Assembly: GCA_030448105.1 (NCBI GenBank)
Contig: JAUJNP010000020.1
Location: 1 to 36,723 of the forward strand
Length of the DNA stretch: 36,723 nt
Source: Acidimicrobiales bacterium
Lineage (GTDB): Bacteria; Actinomycetota; Acidimicrobiia; Acidimicrobiales; Iamiaceae
Direction: 5' to 3'
The notes below the pieces were generated by a model that made no database searches, had not been told where the DNA came from, and was given only the letters and a program-made list of their open reading frames with translations. Positions 16,184-23,608 of the stretch are shown piece by piece. Positions within the stretch are counted from its first letter, which is position 1. Every line of letters begins with the position of its first letter. The position numbers and the translations under genes were made by a program.

Positions 16184-16261
16184 ATGGAAATTGGAATCGT
16201 CAGCATCCTCGTGATCATCCTGCTGATCGTGGCCATCATCTACTTCGCCCGCCGGGCCTGA
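16184..16261 (+). CDS. 25-residue single-span membrane peptide
   Basis: ATG 16184 opens a 25-codon frame: a short polar start (MEIG), about 16 continuous hydrophobic residues (IVSILVIILLIVAIIYF) and a basic end (ARRA). This is a one-pass membrane peptide with positive-inside C-terminus. GGGAGGG lies nine bases upstream as a strong ribosome site, and a SigF/SigB-type promoter candidate precedes it. Stress-induced peptides of this build are known in many bacteria, but I do not recognise a family. Its stop ends two bases before the stop of the convergent sigma gene, so the transcripts would overlap unless ended tightly. Confidence 0.7.
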   Translation: MEIGIVSILVIILLIVAIIYFARRA

Positions 16262-16262
16262 G

Positions 16263-17018
16263 TCACCTCGCCCGATCGCCCTCGTCGGCCATGGCCCGCA
16301 GGTCGAGCAGGACCCGGCGCAGGAGCCGGGAGAGGTAGGACTGGCTGACCCCGATGCGCTGGGCGATCTCCTCCTGGCCCAGCCGCTCGAAGAACCGGAG
16401 CTGGATGACGAGGCGGTCCCGCTCGGGTAGCTGGTCGAGCAGGTCCTCCACGAGCATGCGTTCGTCGACCCGGCCGTAGCCGTGGTCGAGCACGGGCACC
16501 ACCTCCTCCCCGACCTCGTCGTCGGGCGACGAACGTTGGAGGGTGCCGGCGGTCCGGGCGGCACCGGCCTCGAGCGCCTCGAGGACGTGGTCGACGGTGT
16601 CGTCCAGCGCATCGGCCAACTCGTCCACGGTGGGCGATCGGCCGAGGCGCTGGGTCATCTCGTCCTCCACGCGACGCAACGCCAGGTGGCGTTCCTGGGC
16701 CGAGCGGGGGGGCCGCACCGCCCACGCCTTGTCCCGGAACCAGCGCTTCAGCTCACCATCGACGGTACGGCTGGCGAAGGTGGAGAACTCGACGCCGGCG
16801 TCGGGGTCGAAGCGGTCGACGGCGCGGATCATGGCCAGCAGCGCCGTCTGGCGGAGGTCGTCGACGGGCACCCCCCGGTTGCCGTACCGCGCCGCGTAGT
16901 GGTCGGCGATCTGGAGGTGGCACTCCACCAGCTCGTTGCGCAACCGCCGATCGCCGGTCCTCAGGTACTCGCGGAAGCGCTCCACCATCGGCGACCCGCC
17001 CGAGGCGGGGCGGCTCAC
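16263..17018 (-). CDS. SigB/SigF/SigG-family general stress sigma factor
   Basis: 251 residues, group 3 sigma-70. Region 2 has VECHLQIADHYAARYGNRGVPVDDLRQ and FSTFASRTVDGELKRWFRDK. Region 3 has RRVEDEMTQRLGRSPTVDELADAL. Region 4 ends with LPERDRLVIQLRFFERLGQEEIAQRIGVSQSYLSRLLRR, the helix-turn-helix for the -35. The group controls general stress or sporulation responses and is held inactive by an RsbW/UsfX-type anti-sigma factor, here the gene directly upstream with a GTGA overlap (GTG 17018). M11 is an alternative start. Promoters of the expected GTTC/GGGTA class lie nearby. Confidence 0.92.
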   Translation of the reverse strand: MSRPASGGSPMVERFREYLRTGDRRLRNELVECHLQIADHYAARYGNRGVPVDDLRQTALLAMIRAVDRFDPDAGVEFSTFASRTVDGELKRWFRDKAWAVRPPRSAQERHLALRRVEDEMTQRLGRSPTVDELADALDDTVDHVLEALEAGAARTAGTLQRSSPDDEVGEEVVPVLDHGYGRVDERMLVEDLLDQLPERDRLVIQLRFFERLGQEEIAQRIGVSQSYLSRLLRRVLLDLRAMADEGDRAR

Positions 17019-17437
17019 GCTTGGGGGCTCCGCCCGCGCTTCACCACCCGGAACCTAGGCCCGCCGTGTTCACCCATGGAGATGGAGTAGTCGTCGGCCA
17101 CGAGGCCGAGCAACTCGCGGGCGACGGGGTGCAGCTCGGGCACCGCTCCGCCGTCGCGCACCTCGCCCTCGACGGCCAGCGCACCGTCGGCGTGGCCGAA
17201 GCACAGGTCGAGGGTGGCCCCGGTTCGGCTGCCCTCGATGAGGAGGGCGGCGAGCTCGTCCACCGCCACTCGGACGTCTTCGATGTCCTGCAGGGCGAAG
17301 CCCACGTCGGCTGCGACCGTGGCCGCGGTCATACGCGCCAGGCGCAGCAGTCTCGACTCCGCGGGGATCGAGAGGTGGATGGGCATGCCCATCGACGCGG
17401 ACGCCGAGGGACGATCCTCGCCGCCGCCCGCGGTCAC
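17015..17437 (-). CDS. Anti-sigma factor, RsbW/UsfX-like (HATPase_c)
   Basis: 140 residues from GTG 17437. The core MPIHLSIPAESRLLRLARMTA and DIEDVRVAVDELAALLIEG matches the N-terminal strand and N-box helix of RsbW/UsfX anti-sigma ATPases. The usual N-box Asn is absent (VDELAALLIE), so ATP binding may be weak. The order anti-sigma then sigma with overlapping codons is the usfX-sigF arrangement of mycobacteria. The protein should bind and silence the SigB/SigF-family factor. Its start overlaps the stop of the 52-residue gene upstream, placing three coupled genes in one operon. A longer upstream frame is rejected for composition. Confidence 0.82.
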   Translation of the reverse strand: MTAGGGEDRPSASASMGMPIHLSIPAESRLLRLARMTAATVAADVGFALQDIEDVRVAVDELAALLIEGSRTGATLDLCFGHADGALAVEGEVRDGGAVPELHPVARELLGLVADDYSISMGEHGGPRFRVVKRGRSPQA

Positions 17438-17592
17438 GACCCGATCTCGCCCTCGCCCTCGACCTCGCCGCCGATGTTGTCCGTCTCGGAGAAGTGCTCG
17501 GCCACCGAGGGCTCGAGCTCGAGCCGCTCGGCGGCAGCTTCTTCCTCCGGAGTGGGCGGCCGGTCCGCGGTGTGGGCGGCGTCGGAGCTCAT
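17434..17592 (-). CDS. 52-residue acidic protein, first gene of the sigma operon
   Basis: ATG 17592 opens a 52-codon frame ending at 17434, whose TGA overlaps the GTG of the anti-sigma gene (GTGA). GAGGTGA lies just before the ATG as a good ribosome site. The protein is very acidic: TPEEEAAAERLELEPSVAEHF in the middle and a Gly/Glu tail EVEGEGEIGS. It has no signal peptide or membrane span, and I recognise no family. Coupling to the anti-sigma and sigma genes suggests a role in their control, for example binding one of them, but this is inference. Its length makes it easy to miss in automatic annotation. Confidence 0.75.
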   Translation of the reverse strand: MSSDAAHTADRPPTPEEEAAAERLELEPSVAEHFSETDNIGGEVEGEGEIGS

Positions 17593-17620
17593 GGTTCACC
17601 TCGGGGTCGACGGTTGTGGA

Positions 17621-17662
17621 CCCGGGGCCGGCCGCGGCGGGCGGTACGCAGCCGGCCCCGGG
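17621..17662 (-). terminator. Strong hairpin between csbD and the sigma operon
   Basis: Perfect 12-bp inverted repeat (17621-17632 and 17651-17662, CCCGGGGCCGGC arms) with an 18-base loop. It follows the csbD stop and precedes the 52-residue gene. No T-run follows, so it may act as a pausing or Rho-type end, or as an mRNA-stabilising stem. Confidence 0.5.
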
Positions 17663-17682
17663 GAGCTTGGGACGGGCCGGGA

Positions 17683-17874
17683 CTAGGTCAGCTTGTCCTT
17701 CACGCTGTCCACGGCGTCGCCGACCTTGTCCTTGGCGGCGTCGGCCTTGTCCTTGACCTCGCCTCCGGCCCTGTCGGCCTTGCCTTCGTTCTTGAGGTCC
17801 TTGTTGTCGGTGAGGTCGCCGGCGGCTTCCTTCACCTTGCCCTTGGCCTTGTCGAACTCGCTCTCGCCGCTCAT
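17683..17874 (-). CDS. csbD: CsbD family stress protein
   Basis: 63 residues: SEFDKAKGKVKEAAGDLTD then NEGKADRAGGEVKDKADAAKDKV, a lysine/acid-rich amphipathic repeat. This is the CsbD family, first described as a SigB-dependent general-stress protein in Bacillus subtilis; the molecular function is unknown. AAGGAGG precedes the ATG. A GTTC-N16-GGGTAG promoter candidate lies 38 bases upstream, matching SigB/SigF control. It is transcribed toward the sigma operon, separated from it by a strong hairpin. Confidence 0.93.
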   Translation of the reverse strand: MSGESEFDKAKGKVKEAAGDLTDNKDLKNEGKADRAGGEVKDKADAAKDKVGDAVDSVKDKLT

Positions 17875-17911
17875 GGCGGTCCTCCTTGGTGATGGAGTGT
17901 CGCGGGCGGAC

Positions 17912-17937
17912 CTACCCCCGGGTCGGTAGCGCAGAAC
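17912..17937 (-). promoter_or_regulatory. SigF/SigB-type promoter candidate 3 (csbD)
   Basis: On the minus strand GTTC (17937-17934), 16-base spacer, GGGTAG (17917-17912). It sits between the acyl-CoA dehydrogenase stop and csbD. Same boxes and spacing as the element before the 25-residue peptide. Confidence 0.6.
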
Positions 17938-17940
17938 GCT

Positions 17941-19182
17941 TCAGCGCCGCAGCAGGTCCTTGGCGATGTGGGTGATCTGGATCTCGTCGGTGCCGCCGTA
18001 GATCTGGAGCACCTTGGCGTCGCGTGCCAGCTGCTCCACCCGGAACTCGCTCATGTACCCGTTGCCGCCGAAGAGCTGCACGGCCTCCATGGCCACCTCG
18101 GTGGCGGCCCGGGCCGAGTACAGCTTCATGGCCGACGCCTCGGCGAGGGTGAGGTCGCGGCCGGCGGCCTGCATCTCGACGAAGCGGAACACCAGGTTCT
18201 GGACGTTGAGGCGGGCGATCTCCATGCGCGCCAGCTTCTCCTGGATGAGCTGGAACTCGCCGATGGGCTGGCCGAACTGCACCCGGTCGCGTGCGTACGC
18301 CACGCTCAGCTCCAGGCACTCCGAGATGATGCCGAGGGCCATGGCGGCCACGCCCGAGCGCTCCTGCTGGAAGGTGGCCTTGGCCCCCTCACGTCCACCG
18401 CGGGCCACGTCCTCGGTCTCGCCTATGAGGCGGTCGCGGCCCACCCGCACGTCGGAGAGGAACAGCTCCCCGGTGGGTGAGCTGTGCATGCCCATCTTGC
18501 GTAGGGGCTTGGACTGCTCGAGGCCGGCCATGCCCCGGTCGAGCACGAAGGAGAGGACCTTGCGCTCCGCCGGGGGATTGCCCTCATCGAGCTTGCAGAT
18601 GAAGACGACGGTGTCGGCGTAGGGGCCGTTGGTGATGAACGTCTTCGACCCGTTGAGCAGGTACTCGTCCCCGTCGCGACGGGCGCTGGCCTTCATGGAC
18701 CCGAAGGCGTCGGAGCCCGAGTCGGGCTCGGTGATGGCCCATGCCCCCACCTTCTCGAGGGTGAGCAGCTCGGGCACCCAGCGCTCCTTCTGGGCGATGG
18801 TGCCCTTGGCCATGATCGCCGCCGACGTGAGGCCCATGCTCACGCCCATGGCCGTGACCATCCCGGGGCACACCCGGCACAGCTCGATGATGGGGATGAC
18901 GGTGAGCGAGGAAGCCCCTCCGTCGCCGTCGCGGCCCGGCTTCTGCGGTGGCGCCTCGCCCCGCTCGGTGGCGTCGGCCACCGCCCGCTCGAAATCGATC
19001 TGGCGCTTGAACCGGTCACGGGCGGCGGCGTCCATGCCGAAGGTGGCGAACAGCTTTCGCAACGTGTCGTAGGGCGGGGTGTCGCCGTGCTCCAGGGCCT
19101 CGATGTTGGGGCGGATCTCCCGGTCGATGAACTGGCGCACGGCGTCGCGCACCATCATCTGCTCGTCGCTCCACTCGAACAC
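17941..19182 (-). CDS. Acyl-CoA dehydrogenase family protein
   Basis: 413 residues, with an insertion relative to the usual 380 (a charged stretch RDRFKRQIDFERAVADATERGE and PPQKPGRDGDGG at about 55-90). FAD/substrate motifs are AITEPDSGSDAFGSM and LNGSKTFITNGPYAD. The C-terminal domain has LFGGNGYMSEFRVEQLARDAK and IYGGTDEIQITHI. The base probably is Glu in FQQERSGVA (LCAD/IVD type); the MCAD position is Gly. It likely acts on an acyl-CoA of unknown chain length. The start is GTG 19182. A TGACC-N4-GGTCA palindrome lies in the divergent intergenic space shared with the dehydratase gene. Confidence 0.9.
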   Translation of the reverse strand: MFEWSDEQMMVRDAVRQFIDREIRPNIEALEHGDTPPYDTLRKLFATFGMDAAARDRFKRQIDFERAVADATERGEAPPQKPGRDGDGGASSLTVIPIIELCRVCPGMVTAMGVSMGLTSAAIMAKGTIAQKERWVPELLTLEKVGAWAITEPDSGSDAFGSMKASARRDGDEYLLNGSKTFITNGPYADTVVFICKLDEGNPPAERKVLSFVLDRGMAGLEQSKPLRKMGMHSSPTGELFLSDVRVGRDRLIGETEDVARGGREGAKATFQQERSGVAAMALGIISECLELSVAYARDRVQFGQPIGEFQLIQEKLARMEIARLNVQNLVFRFVEMQAAGRDLTLAEASAMKLYSARAATEVAMEAVQLFGGNGYMSEFRVEQLARDAKVLQIYGGTDEIQITHIAKDLLRR

Positions 19183-19230
19183 AGGGGGTCCCCTTCGTTC
19201 CGGCTCCGGCGGCCGAGCCTAGGCGCGCAC

Positions 19231-19246
19231 TTGACCGCCCGGTCAG
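19231..19246. promoter_or_regulatory. Candidate operator TTGACC-N4-GGTCAG
   Basis: Inverted repeat in the 90-bp space between the divergent acyl-CoA dehydrogenase and dehydratase genes. TetR-family regulators of lipid genes often bind such palindromes. On the minus strand it overlaps a possible -35 (TGACCG) 18 bases before TAGGCT. Confidence 0.4.
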
Positions 19247-19272
19247 GAGCAGCGGCGCGCCAGACTGGCACC

Positions 19273-20226
19273 GTGCCCCCGGTCCACCCGGCCGACGTCG
19301 ACGCCGCCGCGGCGCGCATCGCGGGCCACGTCCACCGCACGCCCGTGCTGACCTCGGCGTCGCTCGACGCCGCCTGCGGTGCCGAGGTGTTCCTCAAGTG
19401 CGAGAACCTCCAACGGGTCGGGGCGTTCAAGATCCGGGGGGCCACCAACGCCGTGCTGAGCCTCGACGACGCCACCGCCGCCGGCGGCGTGGCCGCCCAC
19501 TCCTCCGGCAACCACGGCCAGGCCCTCGCCCTCGCCGCCCGGGAGCGGGGCGTGCCCGCCCACGTCGTGATGCCGAGCACCGCGCCCGCGGTCAAGCGGG
19601 CGGCGGTGGCGGGGTACGGCGCCACCATCGTCGACTGCGGCCCCTCGCTAGCCGCTCGTCAAGCCGCGGTCGCCGAGGTCCTCACGGCCACGGGAGCCAC
19701 CGAGATCCACCCCTACGACGACGACCGGGTGATCGCCGGCCAGGGGACGGCGTGCCTCGAGCTGCTGCAGGAGGTCGAGGACCTCGACGTGGTAGTCGCC
19801 CCGGTCGGCGGCGGAGGCCTCATCTCGGGCACGGCGCTGGCGGTGGCCGGTCACTCCCCGAGCACCGTCGTGGTCGGCGCCGAACCGGCCGGGGCCGACG
19901 ACGCCCACCGTTCGCTCACCTCGGGGACGCTCGTGCCGTGCACGTCGCCGGAGACCATCGCCGACGGTCTGCGGGCCTCGCTGTCCGACCGGACGTTCGC
20001 GGTGATCCGGGCGTCGGTGACCGAGATCGTCACCGTCGAGGAGTCAGCCATCATCTCCGCCATGAGGTTCATGTGGGAGCGGACCAAGCTGGTGGTCGAA
20101 CCGAGCGCGGCGGTGGCCGTGGGCGCGCTCCTCGGGGGCGGAGTGCCGGGCGGGCGGGTGGGCGTGATCCTCAGCGGCGGGAACGCCGACATCGACCACC
20201 TGCCCTGGGTGCAGGGCGAGCGATGA
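19273..20226 (+). CDS. PLP-dependent threonine/serine dehydratase family protein
   Basis: 317 residues, fold-type II PLP enzyme without an ACT domain, the length of catabolic threonine dehydratase or serine racemase. Motifs: LKCENLQRVGAFKIRGATNAV (PLP lysine in FKIRG), AAHSSGNHGQALALAA (phosphate/substrate loop), VAPVGGGGLISG (PLP phosphate loop) and ILSGGNAD near the end. It should deaminate threonine or serine to the 2-oxo acid, or act on hydroxyaspartate; sequence alone does not decide. The start is GTG 19273. The hydrolase gene overlaps its stop (ATGA). Confidence 0.87.
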   Translation: MPPVHPADVDAAAARIAGHVHRTPVLTSASLDAACGAEVFLKCENLQRVGAFKIRGATNAVLSLDDATAAGGVAAHSSGNHGQALALAARERGVPAHVVMPSTAPAVKRAAVAGYGATIVDCGPSLAARQAAVAEVLTATGATEIHPYDDDRVIAGQGTACLELLQEVEDLDVVVAPVGGGGLISGTALAVAGHSPSTVVVGAEPAGADDAHRSLTSGTLVPCTSPETIADGLRASLSDRTFAVIRASVTEIVTVEESAIISAMRFMWERTKLVVEPSAAVAVGALLGGGVPGGRVGVILSGGNADIDHLPWVQGER

Positions 20227-21836
20227 GCCGGCTGCGGGCCACGTGGGTGACGACGGTGGTCGTGTGCCTGCTGGCCACCGCGTGCGTACAGGCCGATCGC
20301 AGTGTCAGCACCGGTTCCACCACCCCGCCGGCGAGCTCGTCATCTCCGGGGACCACCGCCACCGGCCCGAGCACCACCGAGTCCCAGTCAGCGGACCGCG
20401 GACGCTTCCGCCTGAGCCCCTGGAGGTCCTGCGAGGGAGGGCTCGAGTGCGCCACCCTGGAGGTGCCCCTGGACTGGTCGCGCCCGGACGGCGAGCAGAT
20501 CTCCCTGGCTGTCGGGCGCAAGCCCACGGTCGGTTCGGGGCCGCGGGTGGGATCGGTGCTGTTGAACCCGGGCGGCCCGGGCGAGCCGGGCGTGCAGTTC
20601 CTGCGCGACTTCCTCGAGGCCGACCGCATCCCCGCCCGCCTCGACGAGCACTTCGACCTGGTCTCCTGGGACCCGCGGGGCACGGGGGGCTCGGCCCCGA
20701 TCGCCTGCGCCACGGTGGCCGAGCTGCAGCGACCGGATCCCGATCCCACCATCGACAGCCCCGCTGACGTCGCCGCCATCGACCGTCTCGCCCGCCGGCG
20801 CCTGGCCGCGTGCAAGGCGAAGGCCGGTGACCAGCTGCCCTTCGTCGGCACGGCCAACTCGGTGCGCGACATGGACGCGCTCCGATCGGCGCTGGGCGAC
20901 GACCAACTCACCTTCGTGGGGTACAGCTACGGCACCATCCTGGGCACCCAGTACGCCCGGATGTTCCCCGACCGCGTGCGGGCCATGGTGCTCGACGGGG
21001 TGGCCATCCCCGGCGGCGACCCGGTGGAGGACACCCACGCCCAGGCCCGGGCCTTCGAGCGGAACTTCGGCGCCTTCCTGGACGGCTGCGCCGCCCGCCC
21101 GGACTGCGAGTTCGGAGGAGGAGACCCCCGCAAGGCCTTCGCCGCCCTCGTGGCCAAGCTCGAAGCGGGCGCCCGGCTGCCGGCCGACTACTCCCTGCCC
21201 GACGACGACGGTGAGCGCCACGGCCGCAAGGGCACGGCCGGCATCGGCGAGCTTTACACCGCGGTGATCGCGTCGATGTACAGCCGCGAGAGCTGGGAGA
21301 TCCTGGAGATGGCGCTGGCCGAGGCGTCCAAGCCCTCCCGCGCCAGCGGGTTCCTGCTGCTCGCCCTGCGGGACCAGCTCACCGGTCGCCAGCTCGACGG
21401 AACGTGGAGCACCCTGGCCGACGCCAACGTGGCCATCAACTGCGCCGATCAGGAGCTGAGGCCCGAAGACGCCGACGGCGACGACCGCCTCCGGGAGGCG
21501 TGGTCGAAGGAGCTGCCCCTGCTCGGGTCGGTGTTCGCCACCTCCACCCCTGGGTGCTTCGGCTACCCGGCGGCCCGCAAACCGCTGACCGAGCCGCGGT
21601 CCGGGTCGGTGAAGGGGGTGCCGCCGCTGGTGCTGGTGGGCTCCACCGGCGACCCGGCCACGCCCTACGCCCAGACCGAGCAGCTCCAACGGGCGATCCC
21701 CGGCTCGGTGGTGGTCACCTGGGAGTCGAACGACCACACCGCCTACGGCCGTCAGTCCGACTGCATCGACCCACCCCTCACCGACTACCTCGTCTCCCTC
21801 GAGGTCCCGCAGGACGGCCTGCGCTGCCGGCCCTGA
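20223..21836 (+). CDS. Secreted alpha/beta hydrolase with TAP-like C-terminal domain (lipoprotein)
   Basis: 537 residues. The signal peptide ends at the lipobox LLATAC, so the protein is predicted to be lipid-anchored. A Ser/Thr-rich spacer follows. The alpha/beta hydrolase core has VLLNPGGPGEPG (oxyanion region), DLVSWDPRGTGGS, and the nucleophile elbow VGYSYGT (Ser235). The acid and base lie in the C-terminal TAP-like domain: GSTGDPATP and ESNDHTAYG. Related proteins are the Streptomyces tripeptidyl aminopeptidases and SlpD/E. It probably cleaves peptides or esters outside the cell. It is coupled to the dehydratase gene upstream. Confidence 0.9.
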   Translation: MSRLRATWVTTVVVCLLATACVQADRSVSTGSTTPPASSSSPGTTATGPSTTESQSADRGRFRLSPWRSCEGGLECATLEVPLDWSRPDGEQISLAVGRKPTVGSGPRVGSVLLNPGGPGEPGVQFLRDFLEADRIPARLDEHFDLVSWDPRGTGGSAPIACATVAELQRPDPDPTIDSPADVAAIDRLARRRLAACKAKAGDQLPFVGTANSVRDMDALRSALGDDQLTFVGYSYGTILGTQYARMFPDRVRAMVLDGVAIPGGDPVEDTHAQARAFERNFGAFLDGCAARPDCEFGGGDPRKAFAALVAKLEAGARLPADYSLPDDDGERHGRKGTAGIGELYTAVIASMYSRESWEILEMALAEASKPSRASGFLLLALRDQLTGRQLDGTWSTLADANVAINCADQELRPEDADGDDRLREAWSKELPLLGSVFATSTPGCFGYPAARKPLTEPRSGSVKGVPPLVLVGSTGDPATPYAQTEQLQRAIPGSVVVTWESNDHTAYGRQSDCIDPPLTDYLVSLEVPQDGLRCRP

Positions 21837-21847
21837 CCTTGGGCGGA

Positions 21848-21892
21848 TTTGGCAGGGATCGTCACGAAGTTGTCCTTGCCGCCAGGGCCAAA
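21848..21892 (+). promoter_or_regulatory. Possible operator upstream of the GlxA-type gene
   Basis: Arms TTTGGC (21848-21853) and GCCAAA (21887-21892) flank a region containing a second imperfect repeat (GGCAGGGA and TCCTTGCC). It lies just before GTG 21911. An autoregulatory AraC-type site is plausible but unproven. Confidence 0.3.
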
Positions 21893-21910
21893 GGCGCCGA
21901 GGATGGCGGC

Positions 21911-22876
21911 GTGGACGTTGCGTTCGTGCTCCCCGAGGACTTCCAGCTCCTCGACCTGGCCGGTCCGGCGGAGGTGTTCCGCACCGCGAGCCTGCTCGGC
22001 GCCGAGCCCTCGTACCGGACGACCATGTGCTCGCTCGACGGCGCACCCGTCCGTTCGGCCACCGGCGTCACCGTCGAGGTCGACGCCTCGCTTCGGAAGC
22101 TGGTCCGCCGTCGTCGGAAGGTCCACACGCTGATGGTCGTCGGCGGCATCGGCGCTCGCGCTGCGGCGCGCGACGAGGCGTTGCTGCAGGACGTCGGCCG
22201 GCTGGCCCGGAGCGCCGAGCGCACCACGTCGGTGTGCACGGGGGCGCTCATCCTCGCCGCGGCCGGGTTGCTGGACGGCTACCGCGCGACGACGCACTGG
22301 TCGGCCTGCGCCGACCTCGCCACCCACCCTGAGGTGGAGGTGGAGCCGGACCGCATCTTCGTGCACGACCGGGATCGCTGGACGTCCGCCGGGGTCACCG
22401 CCGGCATCGACCTGGCCCTGGCCCTCGTGGAGGCCGACCATGGCCCTGAGCTGGCCCACCAGGTGGCGGCGTGGCTCGTGGTCTTCGCCCGCCGTCCCGG
22501 TGGCCAGGCCCAGTTCAGCGCGTCGCTCCAGTCATCCCCGGCGCTAACGCCGGCGCTGGTCGAGCTCCAGCGGTGGCTGCCCGACCACCTCACCGCCGAC
22601 TGCTCGGTCCACGCGCTGGCACGGCGGGCCGGGATGAGCCCCCGCACCTTCGCCCGGTCGTTCGTGGCGGAGACGGGGGCGACGCCGGGCGCCTTCGTGG
22701 AGGCGTTGCGGGTCGAGGCCGCCCGGCGCCTGCTCGAGACCTCTGACCTCACCGTCGCCGCCATCGCCCGCCAGGTCGGCATCCGCCATGCGGAGACGCT
22801 GCACCGCGCCTTCCAGCGCCGCCTCGGCACGTCACCCGACCGCTACCGCCAGCACTTCACCCGACGAGCCTCCTGA
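21911..22876 (+). CDS. GlxA family transcriptional regulator (DJ-1/PfpI + AraC HTH)
   Basis: 321 residues. The N-terminal DJ-1/PfpI-like domain (1-190) has FVLPEDFQLLDLAGPAEVF, VGGIGARAA and the nucleophile-elbow motif TSVCTGALILAAAGLLDGY (Cys109). The C-terminal AraC domain has two helix-turn-helix units: CSVHALARRAGMSPRTFARSF and LTVAAIARQVGIRHAETLHRAFQRR. Such GlxA-type proteins sense small molecules through the DJ-1 domain and activate a nearby enzyme gene. The DJ-1/PfpI gene begins 12 bp after its stop and is the likely target. The start is GTG 21911. Confidence 0.9.
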   Translation: MDVAFVLPEDFQLLDLAGPAEVFRTASLLGAEPSYRTTMCSLDGAPVRSATGVTVEVDASLRKLVRRRRKVHTLMVVGGIGARAAARDEALLQDVGRLARSAERTTSVCTGALILAAAGLLDGYRATTHWSACADLATHPEVEVEPDRIFVHDRDRWTSAGVTAGIDLALALVEADHGPELAHQVAAWLVVFARRPGGQAQFSASLQSSPALTPALVELQRWLPDHLTADCSVHALARRAGMSPRTFARSFVAETGATPGAFVEALRVEAARRLLETSDLTVAAIARQVGIRHAETLHRAFQRRLGTSPDRYRQHFTRRAS

Positions 22877-22888
22877 AGGAGCACCGCC

Positions 22889-23542
22889 ATGCAGATCGCC
22901 ATCGCCCTGTTCGAGGGGTTCACCGCCCTTGACGCCATCGGGCCCTACCAGGTGTTCACCAACCTCCCAGGGGCCGAGGTGGTGCTGTGCGCCGAGCGCA
23001 CCGGGGAGCTGGCCGACGACAACGGCCTCCTCCGCCTCGACGTGCAGCACACCTTCGACGACGTGGCTTCCCCCGACGTGCTCCTCGTGCCGGGCGGGCT
23101 GATCACCCGCGCGCTGGCCCGTGACCGTGCGCCGGTCGTCGACTGGGTGGCCGCCGCGCACGAGCGCACCACGTGGACCACGTCGGTCTGCACCGGCGCC
23201 CTGGTTCTGGCCGCGGCCGGCGTGCTCGACGGCCGGCCGGCCACCACGCACTGGATCGCCTACGACGAGCTGGCCTCCTACGGCGCCCACCCCACCGAGC
23301 AGCGGGTCGTGGTCGACGGCAAGGTGGTCACCGCCGCCGGGGTGTCGGCCGGCATAGACATGGCCCTCACCCTCGTGGGGATGATCGCCGGTGAAGAGAT
23401 GGCCCAGGCCATCCAGCTCGGCATCGAGTACGACCCGCAGCCGCCCTACGACGCGGGGGCGCCGTCGAAGGCTCCGCCGGAGATCCTGCAGCTCGTCACC
23501 GATGTGATGCGGGCCGACGAGCAAGCGGTCCGCTCCGGCTGA
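22889..23542 (+). CDS. DJ-1/PfpI family protein (isonitrile hydratase-like)
   Basis: 217 residues. The start MQIAIALFEGFTALDAIGPYQVF with Asp15, then LLVPGGL and TSVCTGALVLAAAGVLDGRPATTHW (Cys101) match the DJ-1/PfpI subgroup that includes isonitrile hydratase InhA. GKVVTAAGVSAGIDMALTLV completes the fold. It may hydrate an isonitrile, or act as another cysteine hydrolase; the substrate is unknown. It shares the CTGAL...ATTHW segment with the GlxA-type regulator upstream, suggesting both domains recognise related ligands. GAAGGAG precedes the ATG. Confidence 0.87.
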   Translation: MQIAIALFEGFTALDAIGPYQVFTNLPGAEVVLCAERTGELADDNGLLRLDVQHTFDDVASPDVLLVPGGLITRALARDRAPVVDWVAAAHERTTWTTSVCTGALVLAAAGVLDGRPATTHWIAYDELASYGAHPTEQRVVVDGKVVTAAGVSAGIDMALTLVGMIAGEEMAQAIQLGIEYDPQPPYDAGAPSKAPPEILQLVTDVMRADEQAVRSG

Positions 23543-23608
23543 CCTCGACTCCGGCGGTTGTCGTTGGGCAATCGGTTCTGGAGTCCCACGCCGGGGAAGG
23601 AACCGGCC

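Noticed and set aside
20388..22046. 552-codon minus-strand frame opposite the hydrolase
   Set aside because: Low-complexity shadow; the plus-strand hydrolase has all catalytic motifs.
23543..23608. Possible SigF-type promoter before the ChaB gene
   Set aside because: GTTG occurs but no GGGTA box at 14-17 bases.
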